Source: Actinomycetota bacterium (GTDB lineage Bacteria > Actinomycetota > Actinomycetes > Nanopelagicales > Nanopelagicaceae). Taken from it: 37,184 nt of DNA. A model generated the notes under the pieces. It did no database searches. It was given only the letters and a program-made list of their open reading frames with translations, and was not told the origin of the DNA. Both the position numbers and the translations under genes were made by a program. Positions 1 to 8,885 of this stretch are shown here, one piece after another (position 1 is the first letter of the stretch; the number at the start of each line of letters is the position of its first letter). The DNA lies in the NCBI GenBank assembly GCA_026392765.1, contig JAPLBL010000044.1, positions 1 through 37,184 of the forward strand. The letters run 5' to 3'.

Positions 1-545
<545 letters not shown>

Positions 546-560
546 GTAGTGCAAACAAAC

Positions 561-566
561 TAAGAT
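561..566 (+). promoter_or_regulatory. Putative -10 element of glnD (leaderless)
   Basis: TAAGAT lies 7 nt before the glnD ATG, which would put the transcription start at or next to the start codon. No Shine-Dalgarno is visible. This suggests glnD can be transcribed apart from amt-glnB. Confidence 0.5.
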
Positions 567-573
567 TGGCGAT

Positions 574-2835
574 ATGGGGACGAGAGAAAGACGCACTAGG
601 TCTAACGAGGGCGACCTGCTTCTTTCTACTCTCTTCAATGACAGTAGTGCCAATCCTGATGAGGTAGCTATCGCCGCGGTCGGAGGTTTCGGCCGCGGCG
701 AACTCTCTCCAGGTTCAGATCTCGATATTGTCATTATTCATACCGGATCAATTGCAGAAAAAGAGTTATCTGAGCTCGTCAATAAGATTCTTTATCCGCT
801 ATGGGATAAGAATGTGAAGATTGATCACTCTGTGCGTACGCGCTCTGAAATGCGAGATGCTGCAGATTCTGATCTCAAAGTCGCCTTAGGTTTACTCGAT
901 ATCCGTCTTGTCTGTGGAAATCCTGATTTGGTAGCAGCGGTCCAATTCGATGCTCTGGAATCTTGGCGCAAGAAGTCTAAATCTCGCTTACCTGAACTTG
1001 AACAATCACTATTGGAGCGCCACCAACGAGTGGGAGAGCTTGCATACCTACTAGAGCCAGATTTGAAAGAGGCGCGTGGGGGATTGAGAGATATCACTGC
1101 GCTTCGCGCAATCCATCGTTCATCAGTCATAGCCGTTCCTATTGAACGCATTAGCGTTGCTGAATCCATTCTTGCCAATGTTCGCGAAGCACTTCATGTG
1201 GTCAGTGGTCGCGATAAAGACAGACTTCTCTTTCAAGAGCAAGATAAAGTGGCAGAGCATCTGGGTTATGCCGATGCCGATGCTTTGATGAGCGATGTTG
1301 CACAAGCTGCGCGCTCTGTTGATTACTTATTGGACTCCACCTGGTATCGCATTAAACATAAGGGCAGAGATGGTGCAGGGCGATTCCTTAAAAGAGTCCG
1401 TTCAACGCCACTCTCTCGAGACATCACCATTTCCAATAAAGAGGTTGTTATTAGTGTGGATGCAGATTTCGCACTAGATCCAGTCATTGGTCTGCGCGCT
1501 GCAGCATCTGCAGCGCAACTAGGACTTCCTATCTCTATGGATTCGCTAGAGCGACTCTCTGAAAGTTTGAGTGGCGGCATTGGCTTACTCACCAATCCTT
1601 GGCCTCGTGATGCACGCGAGAATCTGATTACTCTCATCGGTGCCGGTTCTTCCATGGTTCAGATATTTGAAGCCCTGGATCAAGAAGAGATTATTTTCCA
1701 TTGGATACCGGAATGGAGAGCAGTTCGCTCATTGCCGCAGCGCAATGTTCTTCATCGCCACACAGTCGATCGCCACATGGTGGAAACAGCCGTGCAGGCA
1801 GCAGCACTGACAAGACAAGTACACCGCCCAGACATTCTTCTTTTCAGCGCGCTCTTTCACGACATTGGTAAAGGAACAGAGGAAGACCACTCAGATCGTG
1901 GTGAACGTCTTATTGAGCCACTGGCAAAGCGCATCGGTTTTTCAGGCGAAGATGTTGAAACAATTAAGTTGCTGGTCAAACACCATCTTTTACTTTCTGC
2001 GACCGCAACACGTCGCGATCTCGATGATCCAGCAACTATCGCATCTGTTGTTGAGGTCATTCCCAATCTTCAGGTACTCGAGCTATTACATGCGCTGAGT
2101 ATCGCCGATGGTGAAGCAACAGGTCGCGCTGCATGGACTGATTGGAAGGCATCCCTGGTTACAGAGCTAGTAAAGCGCGTTGCATTAGCAATTACAGATA
2201 ACACTGTTGCATTACAACCCGAGCTCACAGAGGAGCAGCGCACTAAGGCAGATTCAGGAGCACTTGCTGTCTCCATTGAAGATCGCGATAGCGTCTATGC
2301 AATTGAGATTGTGGTGCCAGATAAAACTGGCTTGTTATCCATTGTTGCTGGGGTGCTCAACCTCATGCGACTAGATGTGAGATCCGCGCGGACAAAATCC
2401 CATGGCAATTCAGCTGTTATGGAGTGGATTGTTATCCCAGATCCTCATGCGCCAACTCTGACTGTGAAAAACCTCCACCATGAACTTGAGGAAGCGCTGC
2501 GCAATAGAAGCTCATTGGCTGCGCGCATTGAAGAACGTATCGAGGCATATGCACAGTTGCCGACCATTCCTGTTCCAGACCCAGTTGTTGAGACATTCCT
2601 TGATGCAGCAACGGATGCCACCATTATTGAAGTGCGAAGCCATGACAGGCCAGCGCTTCTTTTTGGTATTGGAGACACCATCACACGTAGCAATATTGAT
2701 ATTCGCTCTGCAATCGTCACAACCCTTGGAGCGGAAGCGATTGATACCTTGTATGTCACAGAAATTGGTGGGGGACCGCTCAGCCCTGAACGCGCAGAAG
2801 AAGTGGCAACCAGATTGCGTGCTGCCCTGAAGTAG
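574..2835 (+). CDS. glnD: PII nucleotidyltransferase / nucleotidyl-removing enzyme GlnD
   Basis: GlnD covalently modifies and demodifies PII according to nitrogen status. Domains in order: nucleotidyltransferase with the GGFGRGELSPGSDLD signature (residues about 37-51, catalytic D49 and D51) and the downstream KEARGGLRD helper motif; an HD phosphohydrolase domain with HxxxDRH near residue 395 and FHDIGKG near 427; then two ACT domains starting about 575 (VPDKTGLLSIVAGVL) and 680 (SHDRPALLFGIGDTI), which bind glutamine. The 753 residues are slightly short of the proteobacterial enzyme (about 850-890), mostly because the N-terminus is shorter, as is usual in actinobacteria. The start is supported by a -10-like hexamer 7 nt upstream and by the absence of another candidate near the NTase motif. 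Both activities appear intact. Its substrate PII lies immediately upstream. Confidence 0.96.
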   Translation: MGTRERRTRSNEGDLLLSTLFNDSSANPDEVAIAAVGGFGRGELSPGSDLDIVIIHTGSIAEKELSELVNKILYPLWDKNVKIDHSVRTRSEMRDAADSDLKVALGLLDIRLVCGNPDLVAAVQFDALESWRKKSKSRLPELEQSLLERHQRVGELAYLLEPDLKEARGGLRDITALRAIHRSSVIAVPIERISVAESILANVREALHVVSGRDKDRLLFQEQDKVAEHLGYADADALMSDVAQAARSVDYLLDSTWYRIKHKGRDGAGRFLKRVRSTPLSRDITISNKEVVISVDADFALDPVIGLRAAASAAQLGLPISMDSLERLSESLSGGIGLLTNPWPRDARENLITLIGAGSSMVQIFEALDQEEIIFHWIPEWRAVRSLPQRNVLHRHTVDRHMVETAVQAAALTRQVHRPDILLFSALFHDIGKGTEEDHSDRGERLIEPLAKRIGFSGEDVETIKLLVKHHLLLSATATRRDLDDPATIASVVEVIPNLQVLELLHALSIADGEATGRAAWTDWKASLVTELVKRVALAITDNTVALQPELTEEQRTKADSGALAVSIEDRDSVYAIEIVVPDKTGLLSIVAGVLNLMRLDVRSARTKSHGNSAVMEWIVIPDPHAPTLTVKNLHHELEEALRNRSSLAARIEERIEAYAQLPTIPVPDPVVETFLDAATDATIIEVRSHDRPALLFGIGDTITRSNIDIRSAIVTTLGAEAIDTLYVTEIGGGPLSPERAEEVATRLRAALK

Positions 2836-2838
2836 AGT
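2833..2838 (+). promoter_or_regulatory. Putative -10 element of ffh (leaderless)
   Basis: TAGAGT overlaps the glnD TAG stop and ends 9 nt before the ffh ATG. No Shine-Dalgarno is seen. It is the longest gap in the set of TANNNT hexamers placed just before starts in this window. Confidence 0.42.
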
Positions 2839-2847
2839 TCGACCACT

Positions 2848-4290
2848 ATGTTCGACTCACTTTCCAGCAAATTCGCCGGCGCCTTTAGCGCTCTGCGTTC
2901 GCGAGGAAAGATTTCTGAGAAAGATATCGATGCCACAACAGCCGATATCCGTCAGGCGCTGCTTGAAGCAGACGTTGCACTCGAAGTAGTTGAGAGTTTT
3001 ACGCAAGCAGTTCATGAGAAATCACTTGAAGTTCTACCAACACTGCAGTCAGGTACAAATCAGGCGCAAGCAATATTTGATGTTGTAAATATGGAACTCA
3101 CGCAAATTCTCGGTGGGGGAGCTCGTCGCGTTCGCTTTGCTAAGAGCCCACCAACGGTCATCATGCTTGCTGGTCTGCAAGGTGCTGGTAAGACAACACT
3201 TGCGGCAAAGCTTGCCAAGTTCTATAAAGATCAGGGTGATACACCAATCCTCATTGCTTCCGATCTTCAGCGACCTAATGCAGTCAATCAACTCCAAGTA
3301 GTTGGTCAATCTGCAGGAGTTCCTGTCTTTGCTCCTGAACCTGGCAATGGTGTGGGCAATCCCGTCAAGGTTGCGCAAGATGGAATCGCATTCGCAAAGT
3401 CGAAGCTTCACAACATTGTCATTGTTGATACTGCAGGCCGCCTCGGTGTTGATGAAGAGCTTATGAAGGAAGCAATCGCTATTCGCGATGCGGTTAAACC
3501 TGATGAAATTCTCTTTGTTGTCGATGCGATGATCGGTCAGGATGCTGTTCGCACAGCGAAGGCCTTCCAAGACGGTGTCGGCTTTGATGGTGTAGTTCTT
3601 ACCAAGCTCGATGGTGATGCACGAGGTGGTGCGGCACTTTCGATTGCAGCACTCACCGGTCGTCCCATTATGTTTGCATCAACTGGTGAGAAACTCAGTG
3701 ATTTCGATATCTTCTATCCAGAGCGTATGGCATCTCGCATCCTTGGTATGGGCGATGTCGCAACTCTTGCCGAACAAGCAAAGAAGGCAATTGATGGAGA
3801 TTCGGCAAAGAAGCTCGAAGAGAAATACATGGCAGGAGAAGACTTCACACTCGATGATTTCCTAGAACAAATTGAGGCGATGTCCAAGATGGGTTCCATG
3901 AGTAAGTTGCTAGGAATGTTGCCTGGCGCAGGTCAGATGAAGAAGCAGATAGATAACTTTGATGAATCAGAGATCACTCGCACTAAGGCGATTGTGCAGT
4001 CAATGACGCCACTTGAACGTCGAGATCTCAAAGTGCTCAACGGTTCGCGTCGTGCGCGCATTGCTCTCGGCTCTGGTCGCAAAGTCTCTGATGTGAATGC
4101 TCTCGTGGATAAATTCTCAGCAGCTCAGAAGATGATGAAGCAGATGCGCAATGGTGGGGGAATGCCTGCTGGGATGGCGCTGCCCCCAGGAATGCCGTCG
4201 ATGCCGCAAGGACCCAAGAAGGCTGCCCCGATTCAGAAGAAGAAGTCGAAGTCAGGAAATCCCGCTAAACGAGCGTTGGAAAACGGCTGA
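2848..4290 (+). CDS. ffh: Signal recognition particle GTPase Ffh (SRP54)
   Basis: Ffh binds SRP RNA and signal sequences on nascent chains and docks with FtsY for co-translational membrane targeting. The N domain (about 1-90) precedes the G domain with P-loop GLQGAGKTT (about 109), DTAGR, and the guanine-specificity stretch TKLDGDARGGAAL. From about 300 onward the M domain is methionine-rich (KMGSMSKLLGMLPGAGQMKK) and contains the SRP-RNA-binding RRDLKVLNGSRRARIALGSG segment. The tail is Gly/Met/Pro-rich and ends lysine-rich, which is common in actinobacteria. The length of 480 is close to the family norm. It lies 12 bp after glnD. The next gene, rpsP, is 148 bp downstream, and this ffh-rpsP-khpA-rimM-trmD order is conserved. 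Confidence 0.97.
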   Translation: MFDSLSSKFAGAFSALRSRGKISEKDIDATTADIRQALLEADVALEVVESFTQAVHEKSLEVLPTLQSGTNQAQAIFDVVNMELTQILGGGARRVRFAKSPPTVIMLAGLQGAGKTTLAAKLAKFYKDQGDTPILIASDLQRPNAVNQLQVVGQSAGVPVFAPEPGNGVGNPVKVAQDGIAFAKSKLHNIVIVDTAGRLGVDEELMKEAIAIRDAVKPDEILFVVDAMIGQDAVRTAKAFQDGVGFDGVVLTKLDGDARGGAALSIAALTGRPIMFASTGEKLSDFDIFYPERMASRILGMGDVATLAEQAKKAIDGDSAKKLEEKYMAGEDFTLDDFLEQIEAMSKMGSMSKLLGMLPGAGQMKKQIDNFDESEITRTKAIVQSMTPLERRDLKVLNGSRRARIALGSGRKVSDVNALVDKFSAAQKMMKQMRNGGGMPAGMALPPGMPSMPQGPKKAAPIQKKKSKSGNPAKRALENG

Positions 4291-4329
4291 TTTCCACATT
4301 GTGAGCGTAACTGGCAAGATTAGCCACCT

Positions 4330-4355
4330 GTTACAGGGCCCTCTACCCCGGTAAC
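4330..4355 (+). promoter_or_regulatory. Imperfect hairpin in the ffh-rpsP intergenic region
   Basis: The 148-bp gap (4291-4438) contains GTTAC at 4330-4334 and its complement GTAAC at 4351-4355, with GGG/CCC able to pair inside, giving an imperfect stem. No T-run follows, so it is a poor intrinsic terminator. It could be part of an rpsP leader or end ffh RNA. No convincing -35/-10 pair could be assigned in this gap. Confidence 0.25.
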
Positions 4356-4438
4356 AATCCAATCCACAGTTGGACCTCTTGGCTACGCACCCCGCTGTAG
4401 CAAATTGGTACGACACACTTTTTAGGAGCACTACTTCT

Positions 4439-5008
4439 TTGTCTACAAAAATTCGTTTAATGCGCATGGGAAAAATTCGCACACCTTATTTCCGCATTGT
4501 TATTACAGATTCACGCAAGGCACGTAACGGACTCTCTATTGAAGAGATCGGTCGCTACGTCCCAGGACAAGAGCCATCAATCATCGAAGTTAACTCAGGG
4601 CGCGCTCTGTACTGGCTCGGCGTTGGCGCACAACCATCAGAGGCTGTAGAGGCGCTTCTGAAGGTGACAGGCGATTGGCAGAAGTTCAAGGGTCTTCCAG
4701 GAACTGAAGGCACTCTTCGATTTGCAGCTCCAAAGCCTGCAAAGAGCGTTGCATATGAAGCAGCTGTTAAGGCTGCTGCTGCAGAACCTGCAGAAGGTGC
4801 AACAACTTTGAAGAAGAAGGCCCAAGAGAAGCTTGCTGCAAAGTCAGCACCAGTTGTTGAAGAAGCAGTAGTTGAAGCACCAGTTGCTGAAGCTGTCGCT
4901 GAAGAAGCAGTGGTTGAAGCACCAGTTGCTGAAGCAGTAGTTGAAGAGACTCCTGCAGTAGAAGCTGTTGCTGAAGAAGCACCTGTAGCGGAAACTCCTG
5001 CTGAATAA
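4439..5008 (+). CDS. rpsP: 30S ribosomal protein S16 with long acidic Ala/Glu/Val tail
   Basis: The ORF-track start (4370) is too early. S16 begins with S-T-KIRLMRMGKIRTPYFRIV, so I place the start at TTG 4439, preceded by an AGGAG Shine-Dalgarno at 4424-4428 with 10-nt spacing. The first about 85 residues are the conserved S16 fold (DSRKARNG, IEEIGRYVPG, GAQPSEAV), which stabilises the 30S body. Residues from about 95 to 189 are an Ala/Lys-rich linker followed by a strongly acidic, repetitive tail (EEAVVEAPVAEAV units). Actinobacterial S16 often has an Ala-rich extension, but this one roughly doubles the protein. The stop overlaps the khpA start (TAATG). The core is certain; the start codon is likely; the tail's function is unknown. 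Confidence 0.93.
   Translation: MSTKIRLMRMGKIRTPYFRIVITDSRKARNGLSIEEIGRYVPGQEPSIIEVNSGRALYWLGVGAQPSEAVEALLKVTGDWQKFKGLPGTEGTLRFAAPKPAKSVAYEAAVKAAAAEPAEGATTLKKKAQEKLAAKSAPVVEEAVVEAPVAEAVAEEAVVEAPVAEAVVEETPAVEAVAEEAPVAETPAE
4859..4935 (+). repeat. Two 35-bp direct repeats encoding the S16 tail
   Basis: A 35-bp unit at 4859-4893 recurs at 4901-4935 with a single A/G difference, a period of 42 bp or 14 residues (EEAVVEAPVAEAV-). More degenerate copies follow to 5006. The in-frame period fits expansion by slippage or unequal recombination within rpsP. Confidence 0.85.
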
Positions 5009-5247
5009 TGATTGATGAAGCTCTCGAACATCTCGTAAAGGGAATCGTTGATAACCCTGACGATGTCAATGTTAAGGAAAAAACACACCGTCGTGGCACA
5101 ACGCTCGAAGTGCGTGTTAATCCTGACGATATCGGCAAGGTAATCGGTCGTAATGGACGTACAGCAAAGGCGCTTCGCACAGTCGTAAGCGCACTTGCTG
5201 GTCGCTCAGTACGTGTCGATCTCATCGATACCGACGAGGTTCGTTAA
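5008..5247 (+). CDS. khpA: KH-domain RNA-binding protein KhpA
   Basis: This 79-residue protein consists almost wholly of a KH domain with the GxxG loop IGRNGRTAKALRT, which contacts single-stranded RNA. KhpA-type proteins sit between rpsP and rimM in most Gram-positive bacteria. In firmicutes they partner with KhpB (Jag/EloR) to affect cell division and RNA stability; the actinobacterial role is less clear. The start overlaps the rpsP stop (TAATG), so translation is coupled. The next gene, rimM, begins 13 bp downstream. The length is normal and nothing is missing. Confidence 0.95.
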   Translation: MIDEALEHLVKGIVDNPDDVNVKEKTHRRGTTLEVRVNPDDIGKVIGRNGRTAKALRTVVSALAGRSVRVDLIDTDEVR

Positions 5248-5260
5248 CTCTTTAACACCC

Positions 5261-5761
5261 ATGAAATTAAACGTGGGCCGCATCGGTAAAGCTCACGGAA
5301 TTCTTGGTGAAGCTACTATCGAAGTCCGAACAGATGAAGCAGAAGACCGCTTTGCTATCGGCGCAGTCTTACAGACAGAAAACCACGGTGAATTAACCGT
5401 GGTTTCTGCACGTGTGCACAATGGAATTTTGTTGCTCGGCTTTGAAGGAATCGAAGATCGCAACGCCATCGAAGCTTTTCGCAATGAACTTCTCTATACC
5501 GATGTTGATATCGATGCTCCAGGTGTGGATGAAGATGATTATCACGTCCTACAGCTTGTTGGCTGTAAAGCCTTTCTCGTCGACGGTGATGAGTTCGGCG
5601 TTGTGAGCGATGTCCTCAACCTTCCAGGCCAAGATGTCTTATCCATTAAGACTGCAACGGGTGAAGTACTTATTCCCTTTGTTCGCCAATTGGTTCCAGT
5701 CGTCGATATCAAAAAGAAGATGATGACAGTGATTCCACCAGAAATTGCAGGGAGTATCTGA
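5261..5761 (+). CDS. rimM: Ribosome maturation factor RimM
   Basis: RimM helps mature the 30S head, binding S19 and 16S rRNA. The ORF-track start (5195) lies inside khpA. The conserved opening [25 protein letters not shown] fixes the start at ATG 5261, giving 166 residues, the family norm. The N-terminal beta-barrel spans about 1-85 and the C-terminal PRC barrel about 95-166 ([17 protein letters not shown], then [17 protein letters not shown]). No clear Shine-Dalgarno is seen, so it probably depends on translation from khpA upstream. The TGA stop overlaps the trmD ATG by one base (TGATG), which couples the two. It is part of the conserved rpsP-khpA-rimM-trmD unit. Confidence 0.95.
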   Translation: MKLNVGRIGKAHGILGEATIEVRTDEAEDRFAIGAVLQTENHGELTVVSARVHNGILLLGFEGIEDRNAIEAFRNELLYTDVDIDAPGVDEDDYHVLQLVGCKAFLVDGDEFGVVSDVLNLPGQDVLSIKTATGEVLIPFVRQLVPVVDIKKKMMTVIPPEIAGSI

Positions 5762-6444
5762 TGAAGATTGATGTCATTTCGATATTTCCTGAATACCTGA
5801 CACCACTGAAGCTATCTCTGCTCGGTAAAGCGCAGAGCGCAGGTCTTGTTGATATTGCTGTTCACGATCTTCGCGCACAGACCAATGACAATCACAACAC
5901 AGTCGATGACACTCCTTATGGTGGTGGAGCTGGAATGGTGATGCTGCCTGAGGTGTGGGCAAAGACAATCGATTCTGTGATTGCCGATGGTGCTGATTTG
6001 ATCATCCTCACCCCTGCAGGCAAGAAGTTCAACCAGAAGATGGCTGAGAGTTTTTCAACATCTACTCAACTGATCTTTGCCTGTGGTCGTTATGAAGGCA
6101 TTGACGATCGCGTGCGCCAGTATTACTCGCAGCCAGAATTCCAAACACGCAAAATTCGTGTGCATGAAGTCTCTATCGGCGATTATGTCCTCGGTGGGGG
6201 TGAGGTTGCTTCTATGGTCATGATTGAAGCAATCACCCGTTTGATTCCTGGAGTTCTTGGAAATCCAGAATCACTGGCAGAGGAGTCACATAACAGTGAG
6301 GGCTATCTTGAATATCCGAATTTCACTAAGCCCCAAGAGTGGCGTGGAATCTCGGTTCCCGAGATTCTTTTGAGTGGTAACCATGCCGAAATTGCGAAAT
6401 GGCGCACACAACAGGCGCAAAAAAGGGCAGAAGATAATTTCTAA
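5761..6444 (+). CDS. trmD: tRNA (guanine-N1)-methyltransferase TrmD
   Basis: TrmD methylates G37 of tRNAs with S-adenosylmethionine, preventing +1 frameshifting. The SPOUT-fold knot residues are present: [12 protein letters not shown] (about 50-62), [15 protein letters not shown] (about 101-115) and the SAM-binding [11 protein letters not shown] (about 138-148). The 227 residues are near the usual 230-250, with a compact C-terminal domain. The start overlaps rimM by one base. In most actinobacteria rplS (L19) follows; here an acyl-ACP desaturase with its own promoter-like element comes next. Identity is certain. Confidence 0.97.
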   Translation: MKIDVISIFPEYLTPLKLSLLGKAQSAGLVDIAVHDLRAQTNDNHNTVDDTPYGGGAGMVMLPEVWAKTIDSVIADGADLIILTPAGKKFNQKMAESFSTSTQLIFACGRYEGIDDRVRQYYSQPEFQTRKIRVHEVSIGDYVLGGGEVASMVMIEAITRLIPGVLGNPESLAEESHNSEGYLEYPNFTKPQEWRGISVPEILLSGNHAEIAKWRTQQAQKRAEDNF

Positions 6445-6461
6445 CTCGTTAGTAACCGAGT
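6444..6461 (+). terminator. Weak hairpin after trmD
   Basis: ACTCG-TTA at 6444-6451 can pair with TAA-C-CGAGT at 6453-6461, leaving one bulged C. No T-run follows, so any termination function is doubtful. It could also be chance or an operator for the next promoter. Confidence 0.22.
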
Positions 6462-6469
6462 GACTGCCG

Positions 6470-6475
6470 TACTGT
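6470..6475 (+). promoter_or_regulatory. Putative -10 element of the desaturase gene (leaderless)
   Basis: TACTGT lies 7 nt before ATG 6483, with no Shine-Dalgarno between. It fits the window-wide TANNNT pattern. Confidence 0.5.
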
Positions 6476-6482
6476 TGCGCCC

Positions 6483-7451
6483 ATGAGTGAAGAGTCGGCA
6501 GCAATCCAAGCACGTCTTATTCGTGATCTTGAACCTGTTGTTGCAGTTGAGCTCGAACGCCACCTCTCAGTTCAGAAGAACTGGTATCCCCACGAATATG
6601 TCCCATGGTCTGAAGGCCGCGATTATGCAGGTCCTCTCAATGGCGATGCGTGGGAAGCGAAAGATTCACGTCTAACTCCCGTTGCTCAGGATTCACTGAT
6701 TCTCAATCTTCTGACTGAAGATAATCTGCCGAGCTATCACACCGAGATTGCTATCTCTATGGGTCGCGATGGTGCGTGGGGTAATTGGATTGAACGATGG
6801 ACTGCTGAAGAAGCGCGCCACGCAATTGTGATTCGTGATTACCTGATGGCAACTCGTGGCGTTGATCCATATGTACTCGAAGATCTTCGTATGGCACATA
6901 TGTCTCTTGGCTATCAGACACCGTATGAGAATGACATGTTGCACACCATTGCCTATGTTTCTTTCCAAGAACTTGCTACCCGTATTTCACACCGCAACAC
7001 TGGAAAGCTTTCAGATGATCCGATTGCAGAAGGCATGATGCAGCGCGTTGCACTCGATGAGAATCTTCACATGCTCTTCTATCGCAATACTCTTTCAGCA
7101 GCGCTCGATATGGAACCAAATGCTGCAATGCGAGCAATCGCGGATGTCGTCACTAACTTTGATATGCCAGGTGCGAATATGCCAGGCTTTGGTCGCAAGG
7201 CTGTGCAGATCGCACTTGCTGGAATTTACGATCTCCAGCAGCACCTCGATGATGTTGTTGCGCCCGTTCTTCGTGCGTGGAATGTCTTCGAGCGCACTGA
7301 TCTCTCAGGCGATGGCCTCAAGGCACGTGAAGAGCTCAGCGCATTTATGGATGCGACTTATAAGACTGCTGCGACATTTAACGATAAGCGTGAAGTCCAC
7401 TTCGAGCGTCAAATAGCTCGTGGTATTCAACCAATTCGCATCACTAACTAG
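6483..7451 (+). CDS. Acyl-[acyl-carrier-protein] desaturase (fatty acid desaturase type 2)
   Basis: This is a soluble diiron enzyme that would insert a double bond into ACP-bound fatty acids, adjusting membrane fluidity. The family's iron-ligand motifs are visible: TEDNLPSYHTEI near 80-91, EEARH near 109, and DENLHMLFYRN near 196. The length of 322 residues matches mycobacterial DesA-type proteins. It is flanked by tRNA-modification genes and has its own -10-like hexamer, so it looks like a single-gene transcript. Electron donors (ferredoxin or its reductase) are not in the window. The family assignment is solid; chain-length and position specificity cannot be read from the sequence. Confidence 0.92.
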   Translation: MSEESAAIQARLIRDLEPVVAVELERHLSVQKNWYPHEYVPWSEGRDYAGPLNGDAWEAKDSRLTPVAQDSLILNLLTEDNLPSYHTEIAISMGRDGAWGNWIERWTAEEARHAIVIRDYLMATRGVDPYVLEDLRMAHMSLGYQTPYENDMLHTIAYVSFQELATRISHRNTGKLSDDPIAEGMMQRVALDENLHMLFYRNTLSAALDMEPNAAMRAIADVVTNFDMPGANMPGFGRKAVQIALAGIYDLQQHLDDVVAPVLRAWNVFERTDLSGDGLKAREELSAFMDATYKTAATFNDKREVHFERQIARGIQPIRITN

Positions 7452-7459
7452 ACCTCAAA

Positions 7460-7465
7460 TAAGAT
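7460..7465 (+). promoter_or_regulatory. Putative -10 element of miaB (leaderless)
   Basis: TAAGAT ends 7 nt before ATG 7473. The same hexamer and spacing occur before glnD. Confidence 0.52.
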
Positions 7466-7472
7466 AGGTGCC

Positions 7473-8885
7473 ATGACGCGCACTTATCTGGTTGAGACCT
7501 ACGGGTGTCAGATGAACGTGCACGATTCTGAACGTATTGCCGGATTGCTCGATGAAGCAGGATATTTACCAGTTCCTGAAGGACAACAAGCAGATATCGT
7601 CGTCTTTAATACATGTGCTGTGCGTGAGAACGCAGACAATAAACTCTATGGAAATTTGAGTTTCTTAGCTCCGATTAAGAAGAAGAATCCATCGATGCAG
7701 ATTGCCGTGGGTGGATGTCTTGCTCAGAAAGATCAATCAATCATTCTCAAGAAAGCTCCCTACGTGGATGTGGTCTTTGGTACACATAATGTTGGCTCCC
7801 TTCCTGTATTGCTTGAACGAGCTCGCATTGAGGAAGAGTCGCAGATTGAGATTCTTGAAGCACTTGAGCATTTCCCATCCACGCTTCCAGCGCGCAGATT
7901 CTCAGCCTTCACATCGTGGGTTTCAGTGTCAGTGGGCTGTAATAACACCTGCACCTTCTGCATCGTGCCCACTTTGCGTGGGGTTGAAAAGGATCGCCCA
8001 GCAGTTGATGTTCTGACAGAAATGCGAGCATTGGTAGATCAAGGCGTCATTGAGATAACGCTGCTTGGGCAGAATGTGAATGCATACGGTGTTGAATTCG
8101 GTGATCGTGGCGCTTTTGCAAAGCTACTGCGTGAGGCGGGCAAGATTGAGGGGCTGGAGCGTGTTCGATTTATGTCACCGCACCCACGAGATTTCACTGA
8201 TGATGTCATTGAAGCTATGGCGCAGACTCCTAATGTGATGCCGCATCTGCATATGCCGCTTCAATCAGGAAGCGATGCAATCTTGCAGACCATGAGACGC
8301 TCCTATAGAACTGATAAGTACTTAGGGATTTTGGAGCGAGTTCGAACTGCAATGCCAGAGGCCATGATTACAACCGACATCATCGTTGGTTTCCCAGGTG
8401 AGACAGAAGAAGATTTCCAAGGAACTCTCGATATCGCAACGCAGGCGCGTTTTGCAGCTGCCTATACATACAAATATTCCATTCGTCCGGGAACTCCTGC
8501 TGGTGCTATGGAGAATCAAGTTCATGAAGATGTTGTGGGAGAGCGATATACACGCCTTCATGAACATCAGCAGAAGATTTCACAATCAGTCAATGAAGAA
8601 GCCATCGGGACAACTCATCGCGTGATGGTCTCTGAAATTGAAGGTCGCCGCGATGAAGCGCAATCACGCATGACGGGCCGCTCAGAAGACTTTAGATTGG
8701 TTCACTTCAGCAGCGATACAGATGCTCGTCCTGGAGATTTTGTGGATGTGAAGATTTCACAGAGCTCGGCCCACTATTTGATTGGTGATTCAGTCGCAGT
8801 TCATCGCACTCGCGGGGGAGATGCTCATGCTGCACGCACCGCTCCTGCTTCTACAACCCTTGGTATGCCGAAAGTTCGTGCATGA
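7473..8885 (+). CDS. miaB: tRNA-2-methylthio-N6-dimethylallyladenosine synthase MiaB
   Basis: MiaB is a radical-SAM methylthiotransferase that adds a methylthio group to i6A37 of tRNAs reading U-starting codons. The N-terminal UPF0004 domain carries the three cysteines binding the auxiliary 4Fe-4S cluster (YGCQMN, C12; FNTCAVRE, C48; GGCLAQ). The radical-SAM triad is [12 protein letters not shown] at about 155-166. A C-terminal TRAM domain spans about 375-445, with an Ala/Thr-rich tail. At 470 residues it is normal. It overlaps miaA by 4 bp (ATGA), a logical pairing since MiaA makes the i6A substrate. Confidence 0.97.
   Translation: MTRTYLVETYGCQMNVHDSERIAGLLDEAGYLPVPEGQQADIVVFNTCAVRENADNKLYGNLSFLAPIKKKNPSMQIAVGGCLAQKDQSIILKKAPYVDVVFGTHNVGSLPVLLERARIEEESQIEILEALEHFPSTLPARRFSAFTSWVSVSVGCNNTCTFCIVPTLRGVEKDRPAVDVLTEMRALVDQGVIEITLLGQNVNAYGVEFGDRGAFAKLLREAGKIEGLERVRFMSPHPRDFTDDVIEAMAQTPNVMPHLHMPLQSGSDAILQTMRRSYRTDKYLGILERVRTAMPEAMITTDIIVGFPGETEEDFQGTLDIATQARFAAAYTYKYSIRPGTPAGAMENQVHEDVVGERYTRLHEHQQKISQSVNEEAIGTTHRVMVSEIEGRRDEAQSRMTGRSEDFRLVHFSSDTDARPGDFVDVKISQSSAHYLIGDSVAVHRTRGGDAHAARTAPASTTLGMPKVRA

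Noticed and set aside
2445-2936. 163-aa minus-strand ORF across the glnD/ffh junction
   Set aside because: It is antisense to the second ACT domain of GlnD and the Ffh start, with no family resemblance. It is a shadow of codon bias.
3049-3570. 173-aa minus-strand ORF inside ffh
   Set aside because: It lies wholly opposite the Ffh G domain and has no recognisable motif.
4370-4438. N-terminal extension of S16 from TTG 4370
   Set aside because: The 23 extra residues do not resemble S16, and a Shine-Dalgarno lies directly before TTG 4439.
4555-5225. Long minus-strand ORFs (177 and 152 aa) opposite rpsP and khpA
   Set aside because: Their Ser/Ala/Thr- or Leu/Gln-rich low-complexity sequences are just the reverse readings of the rpsP tail repeats; both overlap real plus-strand genes along their whole length.
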